Positions 1 to 8,365 of a stretch of 64,000 nt of DNA are shown piece by piece. The position numbers and the translations under genes are program-made. Source of the stretch: Bordetella sp. FB-8. GTDB taxonomy: Bacteria > Pseudomonadota > Gammaproteobacteria > Burkholderiales > Burkholderiaceae_B. The notes beneath the pieces were generated by a model. The model saw only the letters and a program-made list of their open reading frames with translations. It made no database searches and was not told where the DNA came from. The stretch spans positions 1,054,001 to 1,118,000 of the forward strand of contig NZ_KB907784.1 in assembly GCF_000382185.1 (NCBI RefSeq), in the 5' to 3' direction. Positions within the stretch are counted from its first letter, which is position 1; every line of letters starts with the position of its first letter.

Positions 1-2
1 TG

Positions 3-383
<381 letters not shown>

Positions 384-451
384 GCGGATAGCGGCAAGGC
401 CTGCAAGACGGGGCGGCGCGGGAATCGCAGCGCCCGTAAGCCGGTTCGCGC

Positions 452-1798
452 TCAGTCGTCCGCCCTGATGGTCGTGCGGATCCCGAGCTGGCCGGCCATT
501 TCGTCTATGGCGCCGGGCAGGCCCTGCGGACCGGGTCCGGGCCCAGGACCGGACGGCATGTCGTCGGCGGCCACGACGCGATCGCGGCCCTGGGCCTTGG
601 CGGCATACAGTGCCGTGTCGGCGCGCCGCATCAGATTTTCCATGGGTTCGCCGGCGCGGTATTCGTCCACCCCCGCGCTGAATGTGAAAACCGGCACGGC
701 GTCGTCCACCGTGCGGGAATAATCGTCGCGCAGGCTCACGCGCAAGATGTCGAGCCTGGAGGCCGCCTCCTGCCGATGCAGACCCGGGAACATGATGACG
801 AACTCCTCTCCGCCCAGGCGGCCGAACACATCGGCCTCGCGCAGCGAGGAAACGATAAGCTGGCCCACGCGCGTAAGGACCAGATCACCCATCGCGTGCC
901 CGTACTGGTCGTTGATGGATTTGAAGTGATCCAGATCGACGATGGCCACCGAAAACACGCCGCTGGCCTTGCTCGTCTGCTCGATCACCGCGTGCAGCCT
1001 GGCGAAGAAGCCGCGCCGGGTCAGCGCCCCGGTCAGTTCGTCCTGGTTGACCCAGTACTCCAGGCGCTCGGTCATGTCGTCATGCGCGAGCATGGCCATG
1101 CCGATCGACAGCGCGGGCAGGACCAGCAGCAACGTGAATACAAAGGCGATATTCACGGGCGTGGGCAGCAGCAGCGTCGTCTGATGCATCGCGCCGATGC
1201 CGTAGGCGACACCCCGTATCACGCTGACCAGCACACCCAGGGCAAGAACGCCCAGCATGAAACCGTAGGCATAGAACGGGCGCTTGGGCTTGCGGTGGGC
1301 CCAGACGAGCCAGCCCATGCCGGCATACATGCAAACGAAGAAAATCGAAAAGACGACGACACGGGCATCGAAATCCTGTTCGATATTGTTCCAGTAGCAG
1401 ATAGCCGCGATCGCGATCAGCAGGCCCAGGTATGGCAACAGCATTGCCGGCGGCCGTCGGAAAAACTGCCGACATCCCTGGTAGCCCTGCACGATCGCGC
1501 AGCAAAACAGCGCATTGCCCAGGACCACCAGCAGGAAACTCGAACTGGCATCGCGCAATGCATAAAGAAGCATGCCGGCAATGGCCAATAGGTTAGCCGC
1601 CATCCAGCGGCTGATGCCGGGGATGCCCGCATGACGCAGCGATCCGAAAATCGCCAGGCTCATGAAATTGGCCAACGTCATGACCGCAAACAGGATGCTG
1701 AGAGAAGTGAGCATGGCCCACCGCGGCAAAACTCGGTTTATCGAACTTCTGACACATTCTATAACGTATTCACACAACCAGGCCGTGGCCGGCCGCAC
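452..1798 (-). CDS. Membrane-bound diguanylate cyclase (GGDEF domain)
   Basis: A 448-residue protein. The first ~235 residues are a run of about six to seven hydrophobic segments, with no recognised extracellular sensor. A GGDEF domain follows (about residues 245-410). The catalytic motif is GGEEF (329-333), and an RxxD inhibitory site (R320-D323) lies five residues before it, so the enzyme should make c-di-GMP from two GTP and be feedback-inhibited. The C-terminus is an unusual Pro-Gly stretch (SGPGPGPGPQG) and a short tail. The frame opens with a GTG; an ATG at 1714 (residue 29) is a credible alternative start that keeps all membrane segments. It stands alone, convergent with the ABC gene. 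Signal sensed and target are unknown. Confidence 0.9.
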   Translation of the reverse strand: MRPATAWLCEYVIECVRSSINRVLPRWAMLTSLSILFAVMTLANFMSLAIFGSLRHAGIPGISRWMAANLLAIAGMLLYALRDASSSFLLVVLGNALFCCAIVQGYQGCRQFFRRPPAMLLPYLGLLIAIAAICYWNNIEQDFDARVVVFSIFFVCMYAGMGWLVWAHRKPKRPFYAYGFMLGVLALGVLVSVIRGVAYGIGAMHQTTLLLPTPVNIAFVFTLLLVLPALSIGMAMLAHDDMTERLEYWVNQDELTGALTRRGFFARLHAVIEQTSKASGVFSVAIVDLDHFKSINDQYGHAMGDLVLTRVGQLIVSSLREADVFGRLGGEEFVIMFPGLHRQEAASRLDILRVSLRDDYSRTVDDAVPVFTFSAGVDEYRAGEPMENLMRRADTALYAAKAQGRDRVVAADDMPSGPGPGPGPQGLPGAIDEMAGQLGIRTTIRADD

Positions 1799-1840
1799 CT
1801 TGCCACCGGGAAATCCCTAGCTAGCCCCCACTGCCAGCCC

Positions 1841-1871
1841 ATCCTATTTTTTAGGATTGATGCACGTGCAT
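1841..1871. promoter_or_regulatory. Two adjacent inverted repeats upstream of the dehydrogenase cluster
   Basis: ATCCTA-N5-TAGGAT (1841-1857) is followed at once by the perfect 12-bp palindrome ATGCACGTGCAT (1860-1871). The latter overlaps an AT-rich TATAAA hexamer that could serve as a -10 region for the gene starting at 1926. Position and symmetry suggest a repressor operator. Which protein binds is unknown; the MarR gene at 4673 is one candidate. Confidence 0.4.
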
Positions 1872-1925
1872 ATAAATGGCCGGGCAGTCCTTGTTTCACC
1901 GCTCGGCCCATAACGGGAACTGACA

Positions 1926-2993
1926 ATGAAAGTAGCGATCCTCGGCGGCGGACACGGCTGCTATGCGGCAGCAGCGGACTTCACCCTGCGCGGCCACGAG
2001 GTCCGCATGTGGCGCCGCCAGGCCGCGCAGCGCGTGCAAGACTATGCCATCGCCATGAAGGACAAAAATGGCGAGCACGACCTGCGCATCGCGCTCTATA
2101 CCCCCGACATCGGCGAGGCCGCGCGCGACGCCGATCTCATCGTGGTTCCCACGCCGGCCTTCGCCCAGGAAGACATCGCGCGCAAGCTGGCGCCTCATCT
2201 GCAGGATGGCCAGGTGGTGTTCCTGCCGCCGGGAACTTTCGGCAGCCTGGTGATGTGGCGCGTCCTGCGCCAGGCTGGCAACCGGGCCGAGGTGGCCTTC
2301 TGCGAAACCGGCACGCTGCCCTACCTGGCGCGCAAACACGGCGAGCAGCAGGTCACCCTTACGAGCTACGCCACGCGCCTGCCCACCGGCGTGTTCCCGG
2401 CCCGCTTGTCCGATCGCGCATACGCGGTGCTGCGCCAGGGCTACCCCATCGAGCCGGTGGAAGATGCGCTGTCCGGCGCGCTGATGAACGCCGGACCCAT
2501 CATCCACCCGCCGCTCATCCTGATGAACGCCGGTCCCCTGCAGCACTTTCCGTCCTGGGACATCCACAACGAAGGCACGCAGCCGGCCATCCGCGCGGTG
2601 GCCGACATGCTCGACCAAGAGCGTATCGGCGTGCGCGAAAAGCTGGGCTACGAGACGCCGCACTTTCCCCTGCGCGATCATTACGTCGGCGACCGGTGGA
2701 TGTACGGCGATGCGCACCAGCGCCTGGTCGAGAGCGGGGACTGGCGCGAAAACATCGACCTGATGACGCATCGCTATATGACCGAGGACGTGCACTACGG
2801 CCTGGCCTTCCTGGTGTCGGTGGCCGACTGGTGCGGCGCCTCGGCGCCCATTGCCAGCGGCCTGCTCGCCATTGCCGGCGCCATCGGCGGCAAGGACCTC
2901 AAGCGGGGCCCACGTACCATGGGCGCGCTGGGCCTGGCCGCGATAACGCCCGATGAACTCAAGCGCAGACTGGCCACCGGGGAAGGGCTGTGA
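1926..2993 (+). CDS. NAD(P)-dependent opine/octopine dehydrogenase family protein
   Basis: 355 residues. The N-terminus is a Rossmann fold with the dinucleotide motif ILGGGHGCYAAAAD (residues 5-18), and the C-terminal half (from about residue 180) fits the helical octopine/nopaline dehydrogenase domain. The motif NAGPIIHPPLILMNAG lies near residue 195. Family members reductively condense an amino acid with a 2-oxo acid, or run the reverse oxidation, in the cytosol. The stop codon overlaps the GTG of the next gene (GTGA), so the two are translationally coupled and probably act in one pathway. A decayed ABC permease and a MarR gene follow, which suggests a catabolic uptake-and-oxidation cluster. 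The real substrate cannot be inferred. Confidence 0.85.
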   Translation: MKVAILGGGHGCYAAAADFTLRGHEVRMWRRQAAQRVQDYAIAMKDKNGEHDLRIALYTPDIGEAARDADLIVVPTPAFAQEDIARKLAPHLQDGQVVFLPPGTFGSLVMWRVLRQAGNRAEVAFCETGTLPYLARKHGEQQVTLTSYATRLPTGVFPARLSDRAYAVLRQGYPIEPVEDALSGALMNAGPIIHPPLILMNAGPLQHFPSWDIHNEGTQPAIRAVADMLDQERIGVREKLGYETPHFPLRDHYVGDRWMYGDAHQRLVESGDWRENIDLMTHRYMTEDVHYGLAFLVSVADWCGASAPIASGLLAIAGAIGGKDLKRGPRTMGALGLAAITPDELKRRLATGEGL

Positions 2994-3973
2994 ACGGCGC
3001 GCCCATCGCGGCATTCGGTACCGGACGCATGGGCCGAGGTATCGCGGCGGCCCATGCCCTGGCCGGGCAGGACTTCGCCCTGATCGATCTGCGCCCGCGC
3101 ACCGCCCAGGCCTGGCAGCGCCTGCAAGATCAAGCGCGCGCCGAACTGCAGGGCATGTTCGACACGATGCTGTCGCTGGGCTGCATCGATCCGACCGCCG
3201 CACAAGCCGCCCCAGGCAGGGTGACGCTGGTAGGCCGCGACGACGCCCCCGCCGCGCTGGCCTCGGCCTGCCTGCTCTTCGAAGCCGTACCGGAGACCCT
3301 GGACGCCAAGCGCGAAGCCCTGGAATTCGTGGGCCGACACACGGCGACGGGTGCCATCGTCGCCTCGACCTCATCGACCATGCTGGCCGGCGAACTGTCC
3401 GCGCTGATTCCGCATCCGGAGCGCTTTCTCAACACGCACTGGCTCAATCCCGCCTATCTGATCCCGCTGGTTGAAGTCGCGCCGCACGCGGGCACCTCGG
3501 CTTGCGTGCTCGAGCGCGCGCTGGCCGCACTGAAGACAGCCCGCAAGATACCGGTGGTGTGCAACGACAGGCCCGGCTACATCGTGCCGCGCCTGCAGAC
3601 CCTGGTCATGAACGAGGCGGCCCGCATGATCGAGGAAGGCACCGCCACGGCGGCCGACATCGACCAGGCTATCCGCTACGGGTTCGGGCCGCGCTATGCG
3701 GCTATGGGTGTGGCCGAATTCATCGACTTCGGCGGGCTAGACATCCTCTACCACGCGAGCCGCTATCTGAGCGCGCACCTTGACCCCGTGCGCTATGCCG
3801 CGCCCAGGATCATCGAGGAGAAAATGCAGGCCGGCGAACTGGGCGTGAAAACCGGACAGGGCCTCTATACCTGGGAAGCGGGGAAGGTGCAGCGTTTTCA
3901 GCAGGACGCGCTGGCGCGCATGGCGCGCATCCTGGCGCTGAACACGCAAGAACACGCAGCACAACGAAAGTAA
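2990..3973 (+). CDS. 3-hydroxyacyl-CoA dehydrogenase family protein (carnitine-dehydrogenase-like)
   Basis: 327 residues, GTG start overlapping the preceding stop by four bases. N-terminal NAD-binding motif FGTGRMGRGIAAAHA (about residues 9-23). The segment NTHWLNPAYLIPLVEV carries the His of the family's catalytic His-Glu pair, and the C-terminal 3HCDH domain contains NDRPGYIVPRLQ. In this family HWxNP-type variants include carnitine and other hydroxy-acid dehydrogenases rather than only beta-oxidation enzymes, so it may oxidise a free hydroxy acid. It is the second gene of a two-dehydrogenase operon with the opine-dehydrogenase-like gene. Function beyond NAD-dependent hydroxy-acid oxidation is inference. 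Confidence 0.85.
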   Translation: MNGAPIAAFGTGRMGRGIAAAHALAGQDFALIDLRPRTAQAWQRLQDQARAELQGMFDTMLSLGCIDPTAAQAAPGRVTLVGRDDAPAALASACLLFEAVPETLDAKREALEFVGRHTATGAIVASTSSTMLAGELSALIPHPERFLNTHWLNPAYLIPLVEVAPHAGTSACVLERALAALKTARKIPVVCNDRPGYIVPRLQTLVMNEAARMIEEGTATAADIDQAIRYGFGPRYAAMGVAEFIDFGGLDILYHASRYLSAHLDPVRYAAPRIIEEKMQAGELGVKTGQGLYTWEAGKVQRFQQDALARMARILALNTQEHAAQRK

Positions 3974-4094
3974 GGTGTACGCCGTCTACGCATCATCGCT
4001 GTCATCGAAGTGGCGCCCGACATGCTGATGGAGCGCCTGCGCAGGGCGTTCACGCATTGGGCCGACACGCTGCAACCGGAACAGGAGGGCTGCA

Positions 4095-4669
4095 ATGCAC
4101 GGCCTGCTCGCCCAGGCGCGGCGTTCGCTCCCGATCGCGGAGTTCGCGAAATATGGCCCCATCTTGCCCGTGATCGGCCTGCCGGCGATTTGGCCGGCGG
4201 CATGTCTGGCCAGCCTCGTGCCCGCCGGACTCGTGCCCTCGCCTGGGGCCATCGCGCCGCGGGTGCGCGTTGCCTCGCCCCCCAAGATCGCCCTGGTCGT
4301 AGCCAACGTCGTCTTTCTGCTGATATGGGCCGCGCTGCACAGCCTGCGCTCTGTGCCACCCAAGCCGGTGTGGGCCGCGCAGGCCGCGGCGGCAAGCCGC
4401 GCCGCCATCGTCCTGCCCGTCACGTTGCCCTCGGCCCCGGGACCGCGATACTCACCGGCTGCCGCATCGCGCTGGTGATCGCATACCTCAACCTGTTCCT
4501 GGCGGAAATGATCTCGTCCAGCGATGGACTGGGCCACTTACTGATGACGGCGACGCGATCCTACGGGGTGGTAGACAGGTTCGTGCCCCAGGTGCTGATT
4601 TCAGTCATCGGACTGACGCTGAGCGCATCGCTACAATTCGCGCGACGCCGACTTGCCGCAGCCCCCTGA
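4095..4669 (+). pseudogene. Decayed ABC transporter permease (SsuC/TauC sulfonate/nitrate type)
   Basis: An ATG with a good ribosome site (AGGAGGGC) starts a frame whose first ~55 residues look like a permease N-terminus (GPILPVIGLPAIWPAA, then LVPSPGAI). It then jumps straight to the part of the family that precedes the EAA loop (PKIALVVANVVFLLIW, then LHSLRSVPPKPVWAAQAAAA and IVLPVTLPSA). A central block of roughly 80-100 residues is missing. Near 4435 the similarity moves to another frame (ILTGCRIALVIAYLNLFLAEM and SSSDGLGHLL), which runs to 4669. One internal deletion plus one frameshift therefore inactivate it. The 120 bases before the ATG (3974-4094) are open in one frame but unrecognised. 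Neither partner ATPase nor binding protein is present. Confidence 0.8.
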
Positions 4670-4672
4670 ATC

Positions 4673-5113
4673 ATGCCCGCCTCCGCCTATCCGGGACACG
4701 ACCGGTTCTTGCCTTACCTGATCAACCGGACCGCCACGCAGATCAACCGCCGCCTGTTCGACATCCTCGACCAGAACGGGCTGACCATGACGCATTGGCG
4801 CGTCCTGGCTTTCCTGTCCGGCCAGGACGGACTGAGCATCGGCGAACTGGCCCAGGCCACCATGACCGAACAGTCCACGCTGTCGCGTTCGCTGCGCACA
4901 CTGGAAGGCCGCGGCTACGTGCGCCGCCTCGGCGGCAGCACCGACACCCGCACGGTGCACGTGTACTTGGAACCCCTGGGCCGCAGAACCTTCGAGTCCA
5001 TGTTAGAGCCCGCCCTGGCGCTGGAGGCCATCTACATGAAAGGCATCAGCGAGAGGGACCGGCAGACGCTGCGCAGGCTGCTGCTCAAGGTATTGGCCAA
5101 CTGCGAAGAGTAA
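4673..5113 (+). CDS. MarR family transcriptional regulator
   Basis: 146 residues with the MarR winged-helix arrangement: an N-terminal dimer helix (INRTATQINRRLFDIL), the recognition region (LSIGELAQATMTEQSTLSRSLRTL), and the beta-wing (GYVRRLGGSTDTRTVHVYL). It starts 3 bp after the decayed permease and so is probably read with it. MarR proteins usually repress nearby catabolic or efflux genes until a small aromatic or acidic ligand binds. The palindromes at 1841-1871 are a possible target. Its cluster partner is broken, so its present role is uncertain. Confidence 0.9.
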   Translation: MPASAYPGHDRFLPYLINRTATQINRRLFDILDQNGLTMTHWRVLAFLSGQDGLSIGELAQATMTEQSTLSRSLRTLEGRGYVRRLGGSTDTRTVHVYLEPLGRRTFESMLEPALALEAIYMKGISERDRQTLRRLLLKVLANCEE

Positions 5114-5129
5114 ACCCCAAACGCAGGCT

Positions 5130-5984
5130 TTAGCCCACCGCCAGCACCACGCAGGCCGCCACCAGGCAGTAGATGCCGAAGAAATGCCAGCGGCCTTGCT
5201 CAAGCCACTTTGACAGCCAGCGTAGCGCCAGCAGGCCGGCCAGGAAGCTGAACACCATGCCCACCAGGCTGGGACCTATCAAGTGCATCGTGTTCACGGC
5301 ATGGCCGCTGTCGACCGCCTGGACATGCGCGGCCTGATACAGGCGCCAGGCCTCTTTGGCGATGACCGGCGGGGTTAGCACCACGGCCAGCGCGAAGCTG
5401 AATTCTTCGGCACGGCGGCGCGATACGCCCATGGCCAGGCCGGTGGAAATCGTAGCCCCCGAACGCGAAAAACCGCGAAAAGGCAGGCACAGCCCCTGCA
5501 CGGCGCCGATCCAGATGCTGCTACGCAGCGTCAGGTCGTCCGAACGTTCGCGGATGCGGGCGGCCAGGATGATGAGCACGCCCGCCGCAATCAGCGATAC
5601 CGCCATCAGCGTTGTATTGCCGAACAGGTGTTCGATTTCGAAGCCCGACGCATTGCGAAAGACGACGCGCTTGATGATAAAGAGCAGCGCCAGACCGACG
5701 ACGCCCGTGGCCGCGGTTGCCGCGACGATGCGCAGCGCGTTGGTGCGAAAGGCCGAAAGCGACGAAAAATACGTGGCGACCCAGGCCTTCCAGAAGTAGA
5801 CGATGGCCGCGAACATGGTGCCGGTATGCAGCATAACCAGCAGCATGGTCATCTCGGGCGTGGTGGGGTCTAGGCCCATCAACTTTTCGGCCACGATCAC
5901 GTGCGCCGAACTGGAAACGGGCAACAGCTCGGCTGCCCCCTGGACGATGGCCAGAATCAATATCTGTAGAAAATGCAAATCCAT
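5130..5984 (-). CDS. uppP: Undecaprenyl-diphosphate phosphatase (UppP/BacA family)
   Basis: 284 residues from the ATG at 5984, which matches the usual family start (MDL...) and has AGGAA about 10 bp upstream; an in-frame ATG at 6005 would add seven residues. About seven to eight membrane segments. The first catalytic region is clear (IVQGAAELLPVSSSAH). The second keeps SRSGATI but reads LPFRGFSRSG where the family normally has PGTSRSG. UppP dephosphorylates undecaprenyl pyrophosphate to recycle the lipid carrier for peptidoglycan and O-antigen synthesis, with the active site facing the periplasm. Convergent with the MarR gene. The altered second motif could mark a paralogue with a different lipid substrate. 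Confidence 0.88.
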   Translation of the reverse strand: MDLHFLQILILAIVQGAAELLPVSSSAHVIVAEKLMGLDPTTPEMTMLLVMLHTGTMFAAIVYFWKAWVATYFSSLSAFRTNALRIVAATAATGVVGLALLFIIKRVVFRNASGFEIEHLFGNTTLMAVSLIAAGVLIILAARIRERSDDLTLRSSIWIGAVQGLCLPFRGFSRSGATISTGLAMGVSRRRAEEFSFALAVVLTPPVIAKEAWRLYQAAHVQAVDSGHAVNTMHLIGPSLVGMVFSFLAGLLALRWLSKWLEQGRWHFFGIYCLVAACVVLAVG

Positions 5985-6167
5985 ATTCGTGGCGTTCCTG
6001 TTCATGGCCCGCGCGCAAGGTCTCGCGGACGCGCCGAAGTTTACGCCATGCCCAGGTTCAATCGAGAAAAATGGCTTTCTTCCAGCCGTTTATTCCCGCG
6101 ACTGTGAGGGCGAAAACTACCCTATAAGTGAAACAAATTATTCCAAAAGCCGCCCGGGAGGCAACTC

Positions 6168-8249
6168 ATGGCTCAAATCACTCATCCCTCGTCCTCCGCA
6201 CGCGGCACGGTCGTGCGCATGCGCCCGGGCTGGCTGGCCGTGCGCTCGATGTCCTGGAAATTGGTGACCGCTACGCTGCTGGTCACCATTCTGGTCATGG
6301 GCCTGGCGGCCGGGGTAATGGCTTGGCAAAGCCGCCAAAGCGCTACCGCCAATGTCGAGCGGGAAATGCAGGCAGCGCTGGCCAATGCCGATGAATCCCT
6401 GCAGCTGGTGTTCACGACGGCAAGCCAGAGCGCCGCTTCGCTGATGCCCGTATTCGTGAAGACGCTGGGAGGAGAGCCCAAGCTGGACGGCACCACGGTG
6501 GCTACCGGCGCCGCAAGCGCCGCGCCGCGCCTGGTTGCCGGCGGCCAGACCATCAATGCCAACGATGCGGCACTGCAACATGTACACGACTTCACCAACG
6601 CCGACCCGGCCGTCATGCTCAAGACCGAAGGCGCCTGGATGCGCGCCGCCACCTTGCTGCGCGACGCCAAGGGCCAGCCGATTTTCGGCACCAAGCTCGC
6701 GCCCAACGACATCATGTCCAGGGCGCTGGATACTGGCAAGCCGGCAGAGGGACTGATCGATCGCTTTGGCAAGTGGTATGCCATGAGCACCAAGCCCTTG
6801 CTCGACGAGCACGGGAATATCTATGCCGGCCTGACCATGCGCGTCGACGTCAACGACCAGGTGCAGCGCCTGCTTGCCTGGGTCAACAAAGCCCGCGTGG
6901 CTGATTTCGGTACGCTGGCGGTGCTGCGGCCCTCCAACGACGGAAAGGCCTGGTCGTACCTGGCGGGCGACGGCATGAAGCCGGGCGAATCGTTGGACAA
7001 GGTCGTGCTGCCCGAGGTGCGCGCACTGATTACAGGCAGCGAGTCGGGTTCCGCCGAAGTCGACATGCGGGGCGACGGCCACACCGACTTCATCGCCTGG
7101 CGCCGCATCCCGCACTGGAACTGGCTGATGGTGGCACACGGCAAGAGCGCGGACTTCCTGGCCGCCAGCAACAAGGTGATTCACATCCAGCTGGCGATGC
7201 TGCTGGTCGGCGCGGTGCTGATTGCCGGCCTGGTGGGCTGGCTCGCCGCCAGCACGCTGCGGCCCATGCGCGGCGTCATCAACAGCATGATGCGCCTGGG
7301 CCAGGGCGACCTGAGCGAACCCCTGCCGGCAGTGCCCTCGACCTCGCGCAACGAGATCCACCGGCTTTTCGACAACCTGCGCCGCACCCAGGAAAACCTG
7401 GCCAAGGTCGTGCATGCCGTGCGCTCCGGGGTCGACGAGATCAACGTCGGCGCGCGCGAGATCGCCGCCGGCAACATCGATCTTTCATCGCGCACGGAAC
7501 AGCAGGCCGCCTCGCTGGAAGAGACAGCCGCCTCAATGCAGGAATTCGCCTCGACGGTCAAGCACAATGCCGAGAACGCGCAGCAAGCCAACCAACTGGC
7601 CAACACGGCCTCGGGCGTGACGACCCGGGGCGGCGCGGCCGTGGCGACCGTGGTGGACACCATGTCGGCCATCTCGGCCAGCTCGCACAAGATCGCCGAC
7701 ATCGTCTCGGTGATCGAGGGCATCGCATTCCAGACCAATATCCTGGCCTTGAATGCCGCGGTGGAAGCGGCGCGCGCGGGCGAACAGGGCAAGGGCTTCG
7801 CGGTGGTGGCAGGCGAAGTGCGCACGCTGGCCCAGCGCAGCGCCCAGGCCGCCAAGGAAATCAAGCAGCTCATCCAGGACTCGGTGAACAAAGTCGAGGC
7901 CGGCGCCACGCAGGTCCAGCACGCGGGCGCAACCATGCAGGAAATCCTGACTTCGATCCGCCGCGTCACCGACATCATGAGCGAGATCTCCGGCGCCTCG
8001 AAGGAGCAGTCGCAAGGGATACAGCAAATGAGCCAGGCCATCTCGCAGATGGACGAAACCACCCAGCAGAATGCAGCGCTGGTGGAAGAGGCGGCGGCGG
8101 CGGCCGGCTCGCTGGAAAGCCAAGCCAACCGCCTGGCTCAAGCGGTATCGGTGTTCAAGCTCGACACCCGCACCCTGACCGTTCTGGAGAACGGCGTGGA
8201 CGCAGCGCGGGAGCCGGCCCTGGCGCTGGCGCACGGCGCCGCGGTATAG
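6168..8249 (+). CDS. Methyl-accepting chemotaxis protein with periplasmic Cache sensor
   Basis: 693 residues, preceded by GGGAGGC. Membrane helix 1 lies at about 26-47, followed by a periplasmic region of ~285 residues of the Cache type (for example [19 protein letters not shown]). Membrane helix 2 is at about 334-357, then a HAMP domain and the long cytoplasmic coiled coil. The signalling tip is [17 protein letters not shown] with [15 protein letters not shown] (about 515-555). Methylation regions flank it. No C-terminal NWETF-like CheR tether is seen. It should sense a small ligand in the periplasm and control CheA. No che genes are nearby. An imperfect GC hairpin (8251-8279) follows the stop. 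Confidence 0.95.
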   Translation: MAQITHPSSSARGTVVRMRPGWLAVRSMSWKLVTATLLVTILVMGLAAGVMAWQSRQSATANVEREMQAALANADESLQLVFTTASQSAASLMPVFVKTLGGEPKLDGTTVATGAASAAPRLVAGGQTINANDAALQHVHDFTNADPAVMLKTEGAWMRAATLLRDAKGQPIFGTKLAPNDIMSRALDTGKPAEGLIDRFGKWYAMSTKPLLDEHGNIYAGLTMRVDVNDQVQRLLAWVNKARVADFGTLAVLRPSNDGKAWSYLAGDGMKPGESLDKVVLPEVRALITGSESGSAEVDMRGDGHTDFIAWRRIPHWNWLMVAHGKSADFLAASNKVIHIQLAMLLVGAVLIAGLVGWLAASTLRPMRGVINSMMRLGQGDLSEPLPAVPSTSRNEIHRLFDNLRRTQENLAKVVHAVRSGVDEINVGAREIAAGNIDLSSRTEQQAASLEETAASMQEFASTVKHNAENAQQANQLANTASGVTTRGGAAVATVVDTMSAISASSHKIADIVSVIEGIAFQTNILALNAAVEAARAGEQGKGFAVVAGEVRTLAQRSAQAAKEIKQLIQDSVNKVEAGATQVQHAGATMQEILTSIRRVTDIMSEISGASKEQSQGIQQMSQAISQMDETTQQNAALVEEAAAAAGSLESQANRLAQAVSVFKLDTRTLTVLENGVDAAREPALALAHGAAV

Positions 8250-8365
8250 CGCCTGCCGACACCGGAGGCCGCGGCAGGCAGGGCGGCGGACCCGGCGTGA
8301 GCGGGCTATATTGAGGCACAGCGGCGCGACTGCGCCGCCTGTCTCTTTACGCGCAGGAACCGCCG

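Noticed and set aside
3974..4094. Remnant of an ABC ATPase or binding protein before the decayed permease
   Set aside because: One frame is open, but no ABC motif or signal peptide can be recognised.
8251..8279. Rho-independent terminator after the chemoreceptor gene
   Set aside because: The 8-bp stem has a 13-nt loop and no T tract; not convincing enough to list as a terminator.
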